This document shows positions 21,013 to 33,086 of a DNA stretch of 64,000 bases, piece after piece; positions within the stretch are counted from its first letter, which is position 1; every line of letters begins with the position of its first letter. The stretch lies in contig CM022378.1 of NCBI GenBank assembly GCA_011800155.1, positions 1,488,001 through 1,552,000 of the forward strand, read 5' to 3'. The notes beneath the pieces are model-generated. The model had not been told where the DNA came from. It saw only the letters and a list, made by a program, of their open reading frames with translations, and did no database searches. The stretch is from Flammulina velutipes. Its lineage: Eukaryota; Basidiomycota; Agaricomycetes; Agaricales; Physalacriaceae. Both the position numbers and the translations under genes were made by a program.

Positions 21013-24000
21013 ATGGATTCCGACGATCTTGGATATAACGAACGTATACCCCATGAAAGCGCCGCAAACAGGCCCTTTCAGCTGCAATTTCCGCTTGGCC
21101 AGTCGTCTTCAACTCCTCGTACGGGCAGGCCCCGTCAACAAGGGCCACGACAATCACATCCGACTATTTTTTCGAGATCATCGCCAACGCCAAATCCCCA
21201 TCCGCGCTTCTCTATGCCAAACCTGCAATCGCCCACAAGAGGCGATTTCATGAACGGTGAGTACGACTTTTGGAGCTACGTTCTGTTCCTTATCATCGCA
21301 GTAGACAAGGAGAATGTGCCACAGGACCAGCAAATGTTCAAAATCTTCCCGCAACCCCACAACTCGAAACCTCTTTCTACGCCATGTATCCCATTCAAGC
21401 TCAACGACCAGTATCAGACAATGCAGAGACGAATATCATCCCATTCAGACGCTGGTTTCGAGGGGGAGGGTGGGCTTGAAGACGTTATCAGGAAGGTCAG
21501 GGAAGCCAGCCAGCTCAAGGCCCAGCTGGCGGAGGATGTACGTCGCAGTATCCCTTCTCCGCGCACATACTCATCTCGAACGCAGAGAATGACGATCTCG
21601 AATCTTCGAGCTGACCTTACCACCTCGCAAAACTCTGCGCTCGCCGCGAAACAACGCGTGTCCATCCTGGAATCCGAAAATGAACGACAATCCTCCCAAA
21701 TCCAGACGCTCAACGCAGACCTTGGCCAGACCAAAAATGAGCTCGAGCGGACTACCCAGGAGCAACATCGTATCGGAGAAAGCCTGCGCGTTAGAGACGT
21801 CGAAATCACACGTCTGCGGAACGACCTTCAAGGCGCGAACGATAGACATCGAGAGACGGAGGATCGCGTTTCCAAGGTCAAAGAGCACGCCAGGAAAAGC
21901 TTGGAAAACATCGGGAAAAAGTACGTTCCCTGACGCTGTCTTCCCTAACCTGTCGTTGACCACCCCTCCAGCTATACTAGCCTAAAAACATCCTACGACG
22001 AACTCAAACTACGTTTCGACGTTTCGGAAGAAAACTTGCAACGAACAAAGGAAGACATTGAAGATCTGAGAATCTCATCTGACAGACACCTCAAACGTGT
22101 GTCCAATCGTTTTCTCTCAGTCATTTCTCATCTTTTGAGTCCTAGTCGTCGAGTCGCATCTTGACGAAAACGGCCGTTACCTCCACAAGTCAGCGGAGAC
22201 TCGAGAGCTCTTGGCCGAGCTACAGCATGACCGTCAAGGATGTTAGTTCTTACTCTCCTCCTCCTGGCCGACTAATTATTTTCTGACTTTAGGTCAACAG
22301 GTTATCGACATCCTGAGGGAGAAACTATCGGCCATGGGGTCCCTTCTGATCGAATCGAGACAAAGAGTGGCGGATTTAGAACTTCGTCAAGCTGAGGGTG
22401 CTGCGCGGTGGGATCGTCGTAGCGAGACGCTACGAGATCTTGGTATGCCAGCTCGCATCTTCTCGCGCGCACCACTAATGTTGATCGATCATAGAGGCGA
22501 AAGTCGAGGATCTCGCGGACAAGTTGGCGAAGCGGGAAGGTGATAGCTTCGACATTATGCTGGAGAGTGCAAATATGTCCAGCAGGGTCCGAGAATCAGA
22601 CGACAGGTAAGCTATCCGTGTGCTCTTATTTTCATGGTTAACTAGTATCCACAGAACAAACGAAACGCAGAACGCGTTGGATGCCAAGGAACGCGAACTA
22701 GTTGCTCTCCAAACGAAGTAGGGTATTTTTATGGTTGGATCTCTTCGATTTAATCATCCCATAGGTTCGACAACCTTGAAACGAGCAAACTGAAGGAATG
22801 GGAGAATAAGATTCGAGAGTATCTTTTCTTCTTCTTCCTGTAACCTTCGTCATTCACTGATACATGCTTAGATTATCATCGAAGCTCTCCGTGGCTGAAA
22901 TCAAGGTTCACGTCAGCGTCGAGAAGATGCAAATGTTGAACGAGAGGAATACTTCACTGAGTAGCACGTAGGCCTTTTCCATTATTTCGCCTCCCAACAC
23001 TCAATCGTTCACACTAGTGTCGAACAGTCCCGTCAAACGATCGAACGATTGCAGACAAACCTTCAAGAATCTAAGTACGCATGCATCGCAGAGACCAATA
23101 AACTCAAGCAAGCGCAAGACAAACTTTCTATACTCCAGCCTGAAACTCTCAAACTCAAGGAAGAGATCACTGAAGCTCAATCAGAGTGTGTCAGTTCTTT
23201 CAGGCCCTCTCTTCATGCTAAATGGATTGTTCAGGATACAACGTCACGCAAACCAATCTACTGTACGTGTATGAGCCTATATTCTGTGACTGCATGTTGA
23301 CCGGGTGTGTAGATTCTTCAAGAACGTCTTGACTCCCAGGCGATGACCTTGAAATTGGCCAAAGAGCATAGCGGAGACCTTCAGGTCAGTACTGTCAACG
23401 TGATTTCGACGAGCATATTCTGACGTTGAGCAGGACCAGTTATTCAAATCGCAAACCATGTCTGCGGTGCGTGTTATGTGCCTCTTCCCATCGATTCCGT
23501 CTGATATATCTGATAGACCGAGTTGGAAAGGGCTGTTAACGAAACTCGTCGCGACGTCGCTGTTCTCGAAGAACAGAAGGACTCTCTTAAACGCTTATTG
23601 CTCGAAAGAAATACCACTATTGTGAGCATCTCCCTATGTTCTACCCGTTACAATATTCACCGTGACACAGGTCAAGCTAGAAGAATCATGTGTCGCGGCT
23701 GCATCCTCTCATATCGAGCTTCTGGAACAGATTGCAACATTGGAAGCAAGCTTCAAAACTCAAATGGTCGGACTCCAGACAACGTTCTCGAAACAAATCG
23801 CCGCTGGAGATAAACGAGCGAAAGAGCAAAGATCTGCATACGATTCCGCTACGAAGACTCTCCAAGACCAGAAAGCGTCTTTGGATCGAACGATCAAATC
23901 TTTGCAGAACGAATCCAAGGTCCACCAGACGGAGATGACGGACCTCAAGGTGGAGATGGCGAGACAACAGGAGAGCTTCGACCGCTGTTTGAAGACGGAA

Positions 24001-25048
24001 CGTGCCTCCGTTGCTGAGGCTCAGCATGCGCTAGCGCAACTCCAACCATTCGCCAAGGAGGCAGAAGCACTTTTGGCGCGGTCGATTGAGGAATCTCTAC
24101 GTTTGGAAGACAAAGCTCGTCTAGCTGCTGACACCGCTGATTCCGCGAAGGCGGAGTTGATTACTATCAACGCCAAGTTGGATGGGATGGAGGGCGAACT
24201 TTCCGACCTCCGTCTGCGGGAGAAGACTTTGGCCTCGCGGTACAAAGCAGGAAAGCTAGTAAGCAACGACTCTGATATATTGCACAATGCACTAACCTGC
24301 TTTCAGAATGATGCGGAGAAGACTTTTGTCCAGTCTCTCCTCCAGATGACTCAAGAAATGTATGAACAGGACGTTGTCAACAAGGAGAATGAACTTAGAT
24401 CGGTAAGCCCCATTTTCCCGTTCTTGTGAACATTTTGCTGAGTTTGGGACGATGTTAGAAAGATGGTATGATATCGAGTATGCAGGGCAAGATAAGCTCA
24501 CTGGAATCTACGCTCGCGAAATGTCTGAAGAAACAAGCTGGCGACAGTCGACCAATGGTCGATCTCAATCTTTGGATGTCGAGCCCTCAGCAAGTTACGC
24601 TGAAGGTATATTCTATCCTTCTTGTTTTTCCCCTCTATGACACTTGTAGTCACCAACGCCTCCGAAAGCCGAACCTGGACCTTCGAAACCTCTACCGACT
24701 GGCCGCCCGAAGCTGATCCTCAAAGATGCTATCAACGAGATTTCTGACCATGACAAGCCTCTATGCGACAATGATCCGATCTTGCCTATCTCGACCCAGT
24801 CTCTTGGAAAACGGGAACGAGCTGCTTCGCCGACGTACGAGGAGCCTCCACGTCCGACGCGAAAGTCGGTGAGTTGTCCTTGCATCTCTATAGGATCTTG
24901 GTCCTCATCATAGTTCCAGAAATCTGCCGCTTCGAAGAAGAGCGTTGATAAGGTGCGTGTGTGATGCGATTCCATATCGCCAATCTGCCTGACTTTTTAG
25001 ACCGCGGATACAAGTTCGAAGGTCAGGCCTACGAGGAAACGTCGCTAG
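21013..25048 (+). CDS. Long coiled-coil protein, 20 exons
   Basis: Exons: 21013..21256, 21302..21920, 21972..22096, 22146..22241, 22293..22442, 22495..22606, 22655..22717, 22765..22818, 22872..22967, 23018..23185, 23235..23262, 23313..23384, 23434..23466, 23517..23621, 23671..24258, 24307..24402, 24459..24605, 24650..24868, 24914..24952, 25001..25048. All 19 introns are 44-56 bp GT-AG and every junction keeps frame, giving 1033 aa. Residues 1-90 are Ser/Pro/Arg-rich. From about 150 to 900 the protein is almost continuous heptad-like coiled coil rich in Glu, Lys, Gln and Leu. The C-terminus is Pro-rich and ends in a basic cluster (VRPTRKRR), a likely nuclear localisation signal. The build resembles nuclear or meiotic axis filament proteins, but no family motif was recognised, so that role is speculation. 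Confidence 0.85.
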
Positions 25049-25419
25049 TCTTCTTGGTGCTTGGTTCTGTTTTCCGAATTGCTATGGACTCCTTTGCCTT
25101 ACTGACTCGGACTCCGTCTTCTGTATTGTACTTGTTTCAGTCAATTGTGTTGTTGTAACCCCTTCATGCAACATGATTCATTATGGATTGTGTCTTCGTA
25201 GTCCTGGCTAAGGGAACTGTCGCGATGTAGAATTCCAAGTTAGTAGGAATTGCGATGCGTTTACACGAGACCGAGTGCAATTATCGGTCAAATAGAAGGA
25301 TCACCAGTAAGGAAGGAAAGCATCAGAGATGTTATTGACAAATTACTGCCTTTTATGAATGACGCGACCTCGTGATCGTGGGACGAACTGCAACGGCTTT
25401 CCTCTTACCACCATCAGCC

Positions 25420-26452
25420 ATGGCTCCCAAACGCGCTAGGAAACGCAATGCTATCACTTTCCAAACTATCTCTGAAGCTCCTTGGAAGGCCATTGGACCT
25501 CCAAGTCTCCCTCCCGAAGTGATACTCACCATCTTCGAATCATGCACACGGCAAGAGATGCCTGTACTTTGTCGCGTATCGAAAACTTGTCAATCAGGGT
25601 ATTCGTCTAACCACAATTTGGGCTTCTCTTTCTTAGCTAATTTTTGGCAGGATAAATCCCCTCCTGTACCACACCATCGTCCTCGAAGAGCGGAAAACAT
25701 GCCGTCTCTTCCGGCGAACTGTCAACGCTTTCTCCAAGCGCGATACACATGCATCATTCCTATCTGCACACACAAAAGTTCTCATTGTCTCCTCTATGTT
25801 TATTTCGGATCATCAGCTCAACGCCATCCTCGTCGCCTGCCCCAACATTACCACTCTTTCTACACGCTCGGCCAATATCGTCAATGATATGTCTCAATTC
25901 GAAAACTTCAACCGCCTGACGCACCTCAACATGCCTGGTCTCTTCAGCACTGCTAAAATTCTACCGGTCGGCTTGACGCACCTTAGCTGTGATATCAACG
26001 GGTGGAATGACTTGATTAAAACAGACCGCTGGCATCTCTTCCTCCGTCAATGCCCCAAGATCACCCATCTCGCCCTCTGTCTACCGCCAATCCTCCACCC
26101 CACGCTTTCCGAGGACCGTGGCATAGCGGCGCGTGGCAAACTTCTTTCAGCACTCGCCCTCCTTCCCGCCACTATCCTTCGAATTATCATCATCTTCACA
26201 TATTCGCCGACGGACTTCAAGTTAGAGGACGTACCTCTAACCACCGGGCGATTTTCAGAAAGCCAGAGGACTGTTTGGGTCCAGAGGAGCAATAAGTTGA
26301 TGCATAATCAACCTGGGTACCACTTATCGCCGGTGTCCATCAACGCCATGTTGGGATGGGATCATCTGCGAGGGTACGGTGAGGAGGATATATGGGCCTT
26401 TGGAAACCGTATTGCACGGCGTCCGCTGGTGAAAGGACAATACATCATGTAG
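25420..26452 (+). CDS. F-box-like protein, unrelated to A-E
   Basis: Exon 1 25420..25598, 52-bp intron (phase 2), exon 2 25651..26452; 326 aa. A basic N-terminus (MAPKRARKRN) precedes SLPPEVILTIFESC ... VLCRVSK, an F-box. The splice continues it into GINPLLYHTIVLEERKTC, the common junction of fungal F-box proteins of the LLYHTI type. The second half has short leucine-rich strands (LNAILVACPNITTLSTRS; LTHLNMPGLF; ITHLALCLPPIL). Probable SCF substrate adaptor. Without the intron the gene would look frameshifted, but it is intact. Confidence 0.8.
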
Positions 26453-27123
26453 GAAGATGTGAATGCCATTTGTTTCCAGGGAGACATGAGCTATAATCCG
26501 CCCGATTGTAGTCATTTGTGCCAATGACTACTTAGTACTGGTTAGTAATGATATCTACATTCTGCTATCTGTGCTTTCGACTCCTGGCGCACCTTGGTGC
26601 TCGATGCCCGCCCCCATGACGTGACCAATGCGAACAACGATCTCATTGCGATGGTCAGAGGATGTAAGCGGCGACATTGGGTAAAGCGCGACGGATGCAA
26701 ATTGAATCGGCGGCGTCGCCACTGAGAGGAGCTATCCGCGATTGCTGATACGAAGGTTTGATACCTTTATGATAGTCAAAAAATATCCGATCGAGGTAAG
26801 AGAGTCGGATTTATATTGTGTGGCGCAGATTCATGAGGCGGTAGTCACACCGTGAATTGACGGACACAAAGCGTTGGAATTCAGAGATTCCGGTACGGCG
26901 ATGGTATGGTACATGTATTGCAACCGGAGCACTGATACAAATGACTGGCACAACCTCTATAATTAAGTGGTATCGATTCCTAGGGATCATAAGATGTCTA
27001 AGGGAAAAAGGAACAGCGACGATTATCGCTACAGTATATGCTACGGAGGATGTCGACCTCAACTAAAAATCCAATATAATAATGAGAAACACATCTAAAG
27101 AGGGGCTGAGAAAATGAGTGAAT
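26453..27123. other. Intergenic region between converging genes
   Basis: Holds the 3' ends of the F-box gene (plus) and the transporter (minus). No other coding signal. Confidence 0.4.
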
Positions 27124-29073
27124 CTAAAACCGCGTGGGTTGGTGGTAAACAAGCGGGGGAGTGTTGATGTGGACGGGAGGCATGTCCATACCAAAGGATG
27201 AACGCGGCCTTTGTTTCTCGTCCAATTCGACACTACCGACAGTCTTCTCCTCGTCGATGACTTCGGGCATGGTGTCTTTGATGACATCTTCAGGTTTGGA
27301 CTTGAAGATGAGGCCACGCCAGAAAGCCATAAACGTCAAAACAAACAGGACGAGCCATGTCCCGCACATGAGAACAGCCATGATGAGGTGCAGCGAGTAG
27401 AAGCCCTGCAACTCGAAGATGTCTCCCAGTACTCTGGTCGTCGCGATCCATCCAACTGTAAAATAGACACTTAGTCCCGTTGACCGCGTCGTGTTAAATA
27501 GGGCGCTTACCATTAGGGAAAGTCAAAGCCCAGCCTAACAGCGACATGATTAGTGCAAGACGGGATGATGGGGAAGCAATACTTACAGCCTAAGATCTCG
27601 TTGAGGTGCTTGTGGACTTTGAACCAATAAGGAAGGATGCCGAAAACGAAGAAGAATACGGCGAGACCGTAAAGCATAAGAGCGGCCATAACACTGGTAG
27701 CGTACCAGATCTCCCCAGCGGAGTCGGTGATGTGACCATGGAAGGGAAGTCTACGCATCGTCGTTAGTGGGTTTTCAAATAGATGAGTGAGATGAAAGCG
27801 AACATTTCGCGAGAGCGATCACCCAAGTTGATCAGGGCGAGCGCGGTAAATCCCGGGGGTCCGCATGCTACGAACGCGCCGTTGGCTTGATGGCCTTCCA
27901 AGAATCCAGTCTACTCCCGAGTTAGTACCAGTCGGAGACGCCACGATGGAGACACGCACACTCATGACCCTAATATCAACATGTCAGTGTAGTTAGAAAA
28001 CGAAGAATGGAGAGTGCATACCGAATTACGTAGATACATAGATAGAAGAATGTCATAAAGAATCCTAGACCTAGTGATAGAAGAGTCATTGGCGACACGC
28101 ACATTCAAAACAATGCGGAACATACCTTGGAAAAAATATCCCGTTAGGAGTACACCGAGAGCTCGGGTATCCGATGGATCCATAACCCTCAGAACATTGA
28201 ACGCGACGACGCCTACAAGCATCTAAAGATGAAGGTTAAACATGCCCACGATCCGTACATGAACGTTGCTCGTACCATTGGGAAAATCTAAACGTGCCTA
28301 TTAGTTTTGAATTTGTAGATGGGCAAGGAGGAACTAACCAAGAAAGCGTACGCCGGTGTGAAATTCGACAGATCGTGAGGTTTGTTGAACCAAATCATGA
28401 GCATCGGGAAGCATGTCAAAACCGAGAACGTCACGTAGGTCCTTGATAAAGCTATATGAGCTTCCAGCGCAGGAAATATAGAGGGAAATTATGCACCAGA
28501 ACAGACCGTAGATGAACTCAGGACTTGTATGGCCGGTGGGGATGGTATAATTTATTGTTCCTATTATAATCGTGGCAAAAGATAAGACCTAACGAAATGA
28601 GCGTCGTGTAACGATGCACAAGCAGAAGAAGTGGCACGTACGACGAGCGGTACGAAGACGCCCTTGACGGGATCATGGATGAGCCTCAACGCCTGCCGGG
28701 GGAATACTACAAAAGTGATGAGATGATGAGCCTGGATGCCACTATAGAGCCCGCACCTATTGCTTGTAGGAGGAGAGTTGTGGTGTTCAAGAGAAAGAGT
28801 GCGATGTTGAGGAAAAAGAAGCCAGTCTCAATCACGGTCAGCGCGGAGGAGTGCGCTTTCAGACCAGATAGTGTCACATAGACGGCACCTGTGCCCATGC
28901 CGATTGGGAACTACATATATGGGGCGGTTATGAGTACAACCGCGCGAATGAATGAGGAGACGCACCGCTTGCCAGGACCAGCCATGAATGCGTCGTGCTA
29001 AGCCGCTTGGTCGCTTCGAAGGATCGGCATACGGAGAGGCGCGGCCGCTAATCTCGGATTGCGACGAGAACAT
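27124..29073 (-). CDS. TDT/SLAC1-family anion transporter (malate or sulfite type)
   Basis: Thirteen exons: 28966..29073, 28757..28910, 28642..28706, 28497..28588, 28339..28441, 28276..28287, 28126..28222, 28022..28070, 27960..27969, 27804..27910, 27587..27750, 27511..27534, 27124..27455; 438 aa. Sequence blocks match the tellurite-resistance/dicarboxylate (TDT, voltage-dependent anion channel) fold: PIGMGTGAVYVTLSGL after a WSWQA start, VLTCFPMLMIWF, AFVACGPPGFTALALI and CWALTFPNVGW. About ten transmembrane helices are expected and at least nine hydrophobic stretches are visible. Members export C4-dicarboxylates (Mae1) or sulfite (Ssu1) across the plasma membrane; the substrate cannot be decided here. 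The cytosolic tail (residues about 375-438) is acidic and Pro-rich. Two exons are only 12 and 10 nt. Both are needed to keep frame and conserved residues. Confidence 0.8.
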
Positions 29074-30622
29074 AATGAGCGTGGGTTGCGAGAAGTATGG
29101 AGGCGGGATAGGCGGGAGAGATGGTAGGAGGAGGAGAGAGAAATTGAACGTCTAGGCCAAGATGGCTGACGGTGAGTGAAAGAAAGGATATAAGAAGAGG
29201 GCACTAACTGGCGCCGAGAGTAATAAGAAGGCTAAGGAAGGAGCAATCAGTCGCTTGGGCTGAACGTTTGGGCACCACTTGAGTCTTCCACCAGGGTGCC
29301 ACTCAAGGGTTCGGGCAATAACGCCAAGGGAAAACGATCGACGAAGAAAGAAGAACTGGCGAGATACAGGGTCAGTCTCTGCCAAGTTGCGGAATCAAAT
29401 TGTTTTATATACCGCGAATCGCACAATCCGCAGCCGTGGCGCTGATGTGCATTGTGAGCGTATACATAGAACCTACATAAGAGGTAGGCCATACAAGATC
29501 ATACAAAAGCTGAACCATTTCGGCTATATTTGGTACACAATGTAAAACTCAAAATAGATTATCCTTGGCATCAATGATTTTCACGAAGACGCGTTATCGC
29601 CAATTATGTCAGTATCAGGTTGCTTGCTGGGCCTACTTCACCACTAGACTAAGATGTTGAACGCGACGGTTCCCTTCTCCATAAACCACGGAAAACGAAC
29701 GTCCTGCTACTGCTAGCAATTACGGATTCAATTTTCCCTTCAAAGAAATCAACAATGTGTCCGATCCCGCCCGGATGTTTCCACCCCGCCAAGAGAGAGT
29801 GGATACTTCATTGATCGCTGAGCTGCGCAGCGACAAAGCTCGAATCAGACAAAAGGACGCCCATTGACAGCCAATTAGGAGAGCCCTCCTCTGCGTCGCC
29901 CCAGATCCCCCCACCTAGCCAGATGTAGGGGTAGATAGGTCCATATCAAACCACAAGCACCTATTCGAAAAGAGTAGAACCGATAGAGCATATTCACACT
30001 GCGTCAGCATTCACCGTGTAAGAGCGCCACTTCAGCAGGGACGACGCCGAATCTGCGCCGAATTCTGTGGTAGAGTGGAGCGCACCATTACGCGCTATGT
30101 ATTACACAGTGATTCAAATTTAGAAGACAATGACCAAATCTTGCTCGCTACTATCTGGCGCGCGATGCCCGTCGTCTTCGGGTCGCATTAGGATCGCGCA
30201 CTCCAAAGGCGCGCTGAAGATATGGACGACAGTCATGGGCATTGGGCATGTGTCCTTATAGTGGTCGAAGAGTGAGTTATCAAACATTACTATGCGTCAT
30301 GGGCATCGTTCAGTCTTTTGAAGTCAGTCAAAACGGTGCACTGAAGATTCGCAGTCGGACGAGCTAGACTTAGAGCCACAAGCCATTTATCACCATCGCT
30401 CGTTTATATGCTCAAGGCTTCTCAAACGCATAAGAAAGAACGATAGCGCATAAACGAACTTCGAAGTTAAAATATTATAGCATGCTTGACATTTTGACTT
30501 TGTCTCAACATATACCACATTTCTATGGATGATTCTGCCTGCAGCTAAACTGGTCTGTCAGCCTTTCCACTGGATTCACATCATTAACGAACCATAAGTT
30601 TAAGATGTCAGTAGTACCTTCA
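29074..30622. other. Intergenic region, nothing recognised
   Basis: 1.5 kb containing the transporter promoter and, at its right edge, the start of R2. No family-like or splice-supported coding sequence on either strand. Confidence 0.4.
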
Positions 30623-30917
30623 ACCGGGCCGAGATCAATATTGACCTCCGTTGGGATTGACATGTGTTTGAGCCTCCTTCGCTTTGACCACCATCTATGT
30701 GCTTTCGTCTCGTTTTCTCTCAAAGGTTAACTATGCATTTCTCATTGCTAAGGACTGTATCTGGGCACGCCTTGGACGAATGTGACTCAGTGTCTAAACT
30801 ATTTTGCCAGGTCTCACTTACTGGAAGACTCCGATCGCTGCTTTATATGAGACCTGCTGGAAATCAACTTTCCTTACTTTGAACCCCCACTGTCTTACTC
30901 GCACTTCGCCTTTCAGC

Positions 30918-32379
30918 ATGTTCAAATCTACATTCAACTTCCGCAATATGTTCCTCAAGTTGACCAAGCGCAAGGCTAGCTCTGCCATGGCTGAAGGTAT
31001 GAGCTCGCTGTTGTTCATATCGTCTGGGATGGCTCCTAATCTCATTTCAGCTCAAGTCGTATCGTCCTCCAACCTCAGTCCTGAGATGGAGGCTCGTATG
31101 ACACTGCTTCCAAAGTCATGGCGGGGTGGTTGTCGCAAGGTAATGGAGGAACAGACTCCCGAGCTCCAGCTCATCCAGATCGTGATATACGAGGGGCTCA
31201 TTTCTCTCGCCGACAGCCTTGCTTTTCCGCCTCCTTCGTCAAACATCAAGGAGATTGCGCACGAATCGCCTAGGCTTGTCACTGAGGACGACCTCAACAT
31301 GGAGGATTGCCTGGGTTGGTTCCGGGGCACTGAGGGAGAGAATGACGATGAGGAAGAGGACGATGAAGACTTTGACGACGATCCCAGCCACCGTTGGTTT
31401 TCAGACGAGTGGCGAACATCCAGCGAGCTCGTCCAGCTCCATTCGGATTCGCCTCGTATTCTTCCCGACAATCTTCGACAAGTTGAGGCGTCCAACGTCA
31501 TCGTCGAGGACACGCCAACCTTCTTGGATCACTCCGCCCTCCCTATCCTCATTTTACCGCCACCCCCGATTCCTACTTCACTCGCTTGGCCTCGCGACAC
31601 CGTCAAGCCTCTCCAGAGAGCCGTCCGCACGAAGCGTCGCAATGGGATTTCGGTGGCTTCAGCGCGAACCTCATTTTCATCGCGCGTCGTAGTCCTGCCG
31701 CATCCAACGAAGACGAAGACGAAGACCGTGACATTGAAGAAAGTGAAACGTAGGACAAATCTTTCAGTGCGGACATCGGCTACGCAGGACTGGCAGCACC
31801 CGGGTGGAAAGCAACCTTTCCCGGAAGACAATTCTCGGGAACTTCAACGCGCCGAACCCTGCTGCCAGTTCCCTACAGATATTTCCTATGGTGACTTTGC
31901 TCATGAGTTGGATGAGCGTCGCACGATGTTCAACGGCACAAGTGGTATAGTGTTTTCTACATACTTTGAAATGGCTTCTGACCTTCCTTTTCTTTCAGCC
32001 CTTGCTCAACTGCCTGTTTTGTCTCTACGACGAAGACCCGCAACCTCGACGAAAAGGGTGGTTTCGCTGACAGAAAAGCGATCGACGTCTTTTTCTGGTC
32101 GATGGTTAGCGGGGAAGGAAAACTGGCACAGACTTGACACGGCGCCATTGCTACAGCGTGCAATACCGACTACCTTGGGAGACGTTATCCCGCGGGTGGC
32201 GGATTCACAGCCGAGCAATTGGTGCCATCTAGCAGTGGATGTTTCTTATGGCGACTTTGCCAACGGATTGGACGAGCGTCGTATGCTGTTCGATGACGCG
32301 AGTAGTGAGTTTCTCTTTCTCTTCTGCCTTGTATTGGATTCTAATCTGTTCATCAGCCATTATGCAAGATTGGGATTGA
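30918..32379 (+). CDS. R-family acidic protein, copy 2, unknown function
   Basis: Exons 30918..30996, 31051..31944, 31999..32304, 32357..32379; 433 aa, with the same structure and splice sites as copy 1. Changes relative to copy 1 are mostly single residues (for example DLNMEDCLGWF for DLDMTVCVGWF). The frame is intact with no premature stop. In this copy the unspliced frame runs open to 32690 because the extra base near 32418 removes the stop found in copy 1; spliced translation is unaffected. Function unknown. Confidence 0.7.
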
Positions 32380-32738
32380 GACTAGGATTCAAGATCTGTG
32401 AATGCCTACTGGTATGCCCTTCACTCCCCATCTCTTTCTCAGAGCTAACATACATATTGCAGACCGACGGGGACATCCTACTAACCTGTCCTGCCGCCTC
32501 GCCATCTGGTCCATCTGCGCCCGGCGCGCTCGATTTCGAAGGGGGGCAGACTTACGCGACTGGTGGAGCCAATCCCGCGGAGGGCTATCCTGACGTATCA
32601 GTGATCGGCTCTGCGGGACCCACCTCGAGTCGACGTCTCGTGTGCTGTGTCGACTTTGCCCGGTTACTAGCCCTCCCACGTTGGGATTGAGCGGTCTTCC
32701 GGGCGGTCCTAATCCGCAGCTTCCAAGCCCCCCGTAAG

Positions 32739-32775
32739 CCACTACTGGACTGGCGCATCCATAGTCCGGTAGTGG
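32739..32775 (+). other. Conserved 3' hairpin of R2
   Basis: CCACTACTGGACT, an 11-nt loop, then AGTCCGGTAGTGG; identical to the R1 hairpin. Confidence 0.75.
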
Positions 32776-33086
32776 TGTTGTCGATGAAGAGTTTTCCTGG
32801 TGAAGAATTGGACGTGCGATCGCTTTGCGTGCAGGCCGACTGCTTTCTGATATTCAGTCCCCGTCATCTATACCCGGCATGAGCATTCTGTCTTCCTGGT
32901 CACATCCTGGTCTTTGCTTAATCCTCCGGTCTCGTCGCCTTCTGTGTTCTGTGTTCTCGGTCAAGGGTTTCGTTATTTTACTGTTCGCATAATTCTCCGG
33001 ATATGTTTCCTTTTTCTCCCGGTACTGTACTTGGACCTTATCGTAATGTTATCCTTTCGTATCATAGTTGCGTGGCCGTAATATAA

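Larger units (their letters stand above)
30623..33086 (+). repeat. Repeat element R2 (full length)
   Basis: Second full copy of R, collinear with R1 from ACCGGGCCGAGATCAATATT to GCGTGGCCGTAAT. Differences are scattered substitutions plus a 1-bp insertion; introns and 3' UTR are as conserved as exons. Its flanks are unrelated to those of R1, so R itself is the unit that was copied. Confidence 0.85.

Noticed and set aside
25560..25660. Apparent frameshift in the F-box gene at 25.4 kb
   Set aside because: A 52-bp intron (25599..25650) in phase 2 joins the two frames exactly; the gene is intact.
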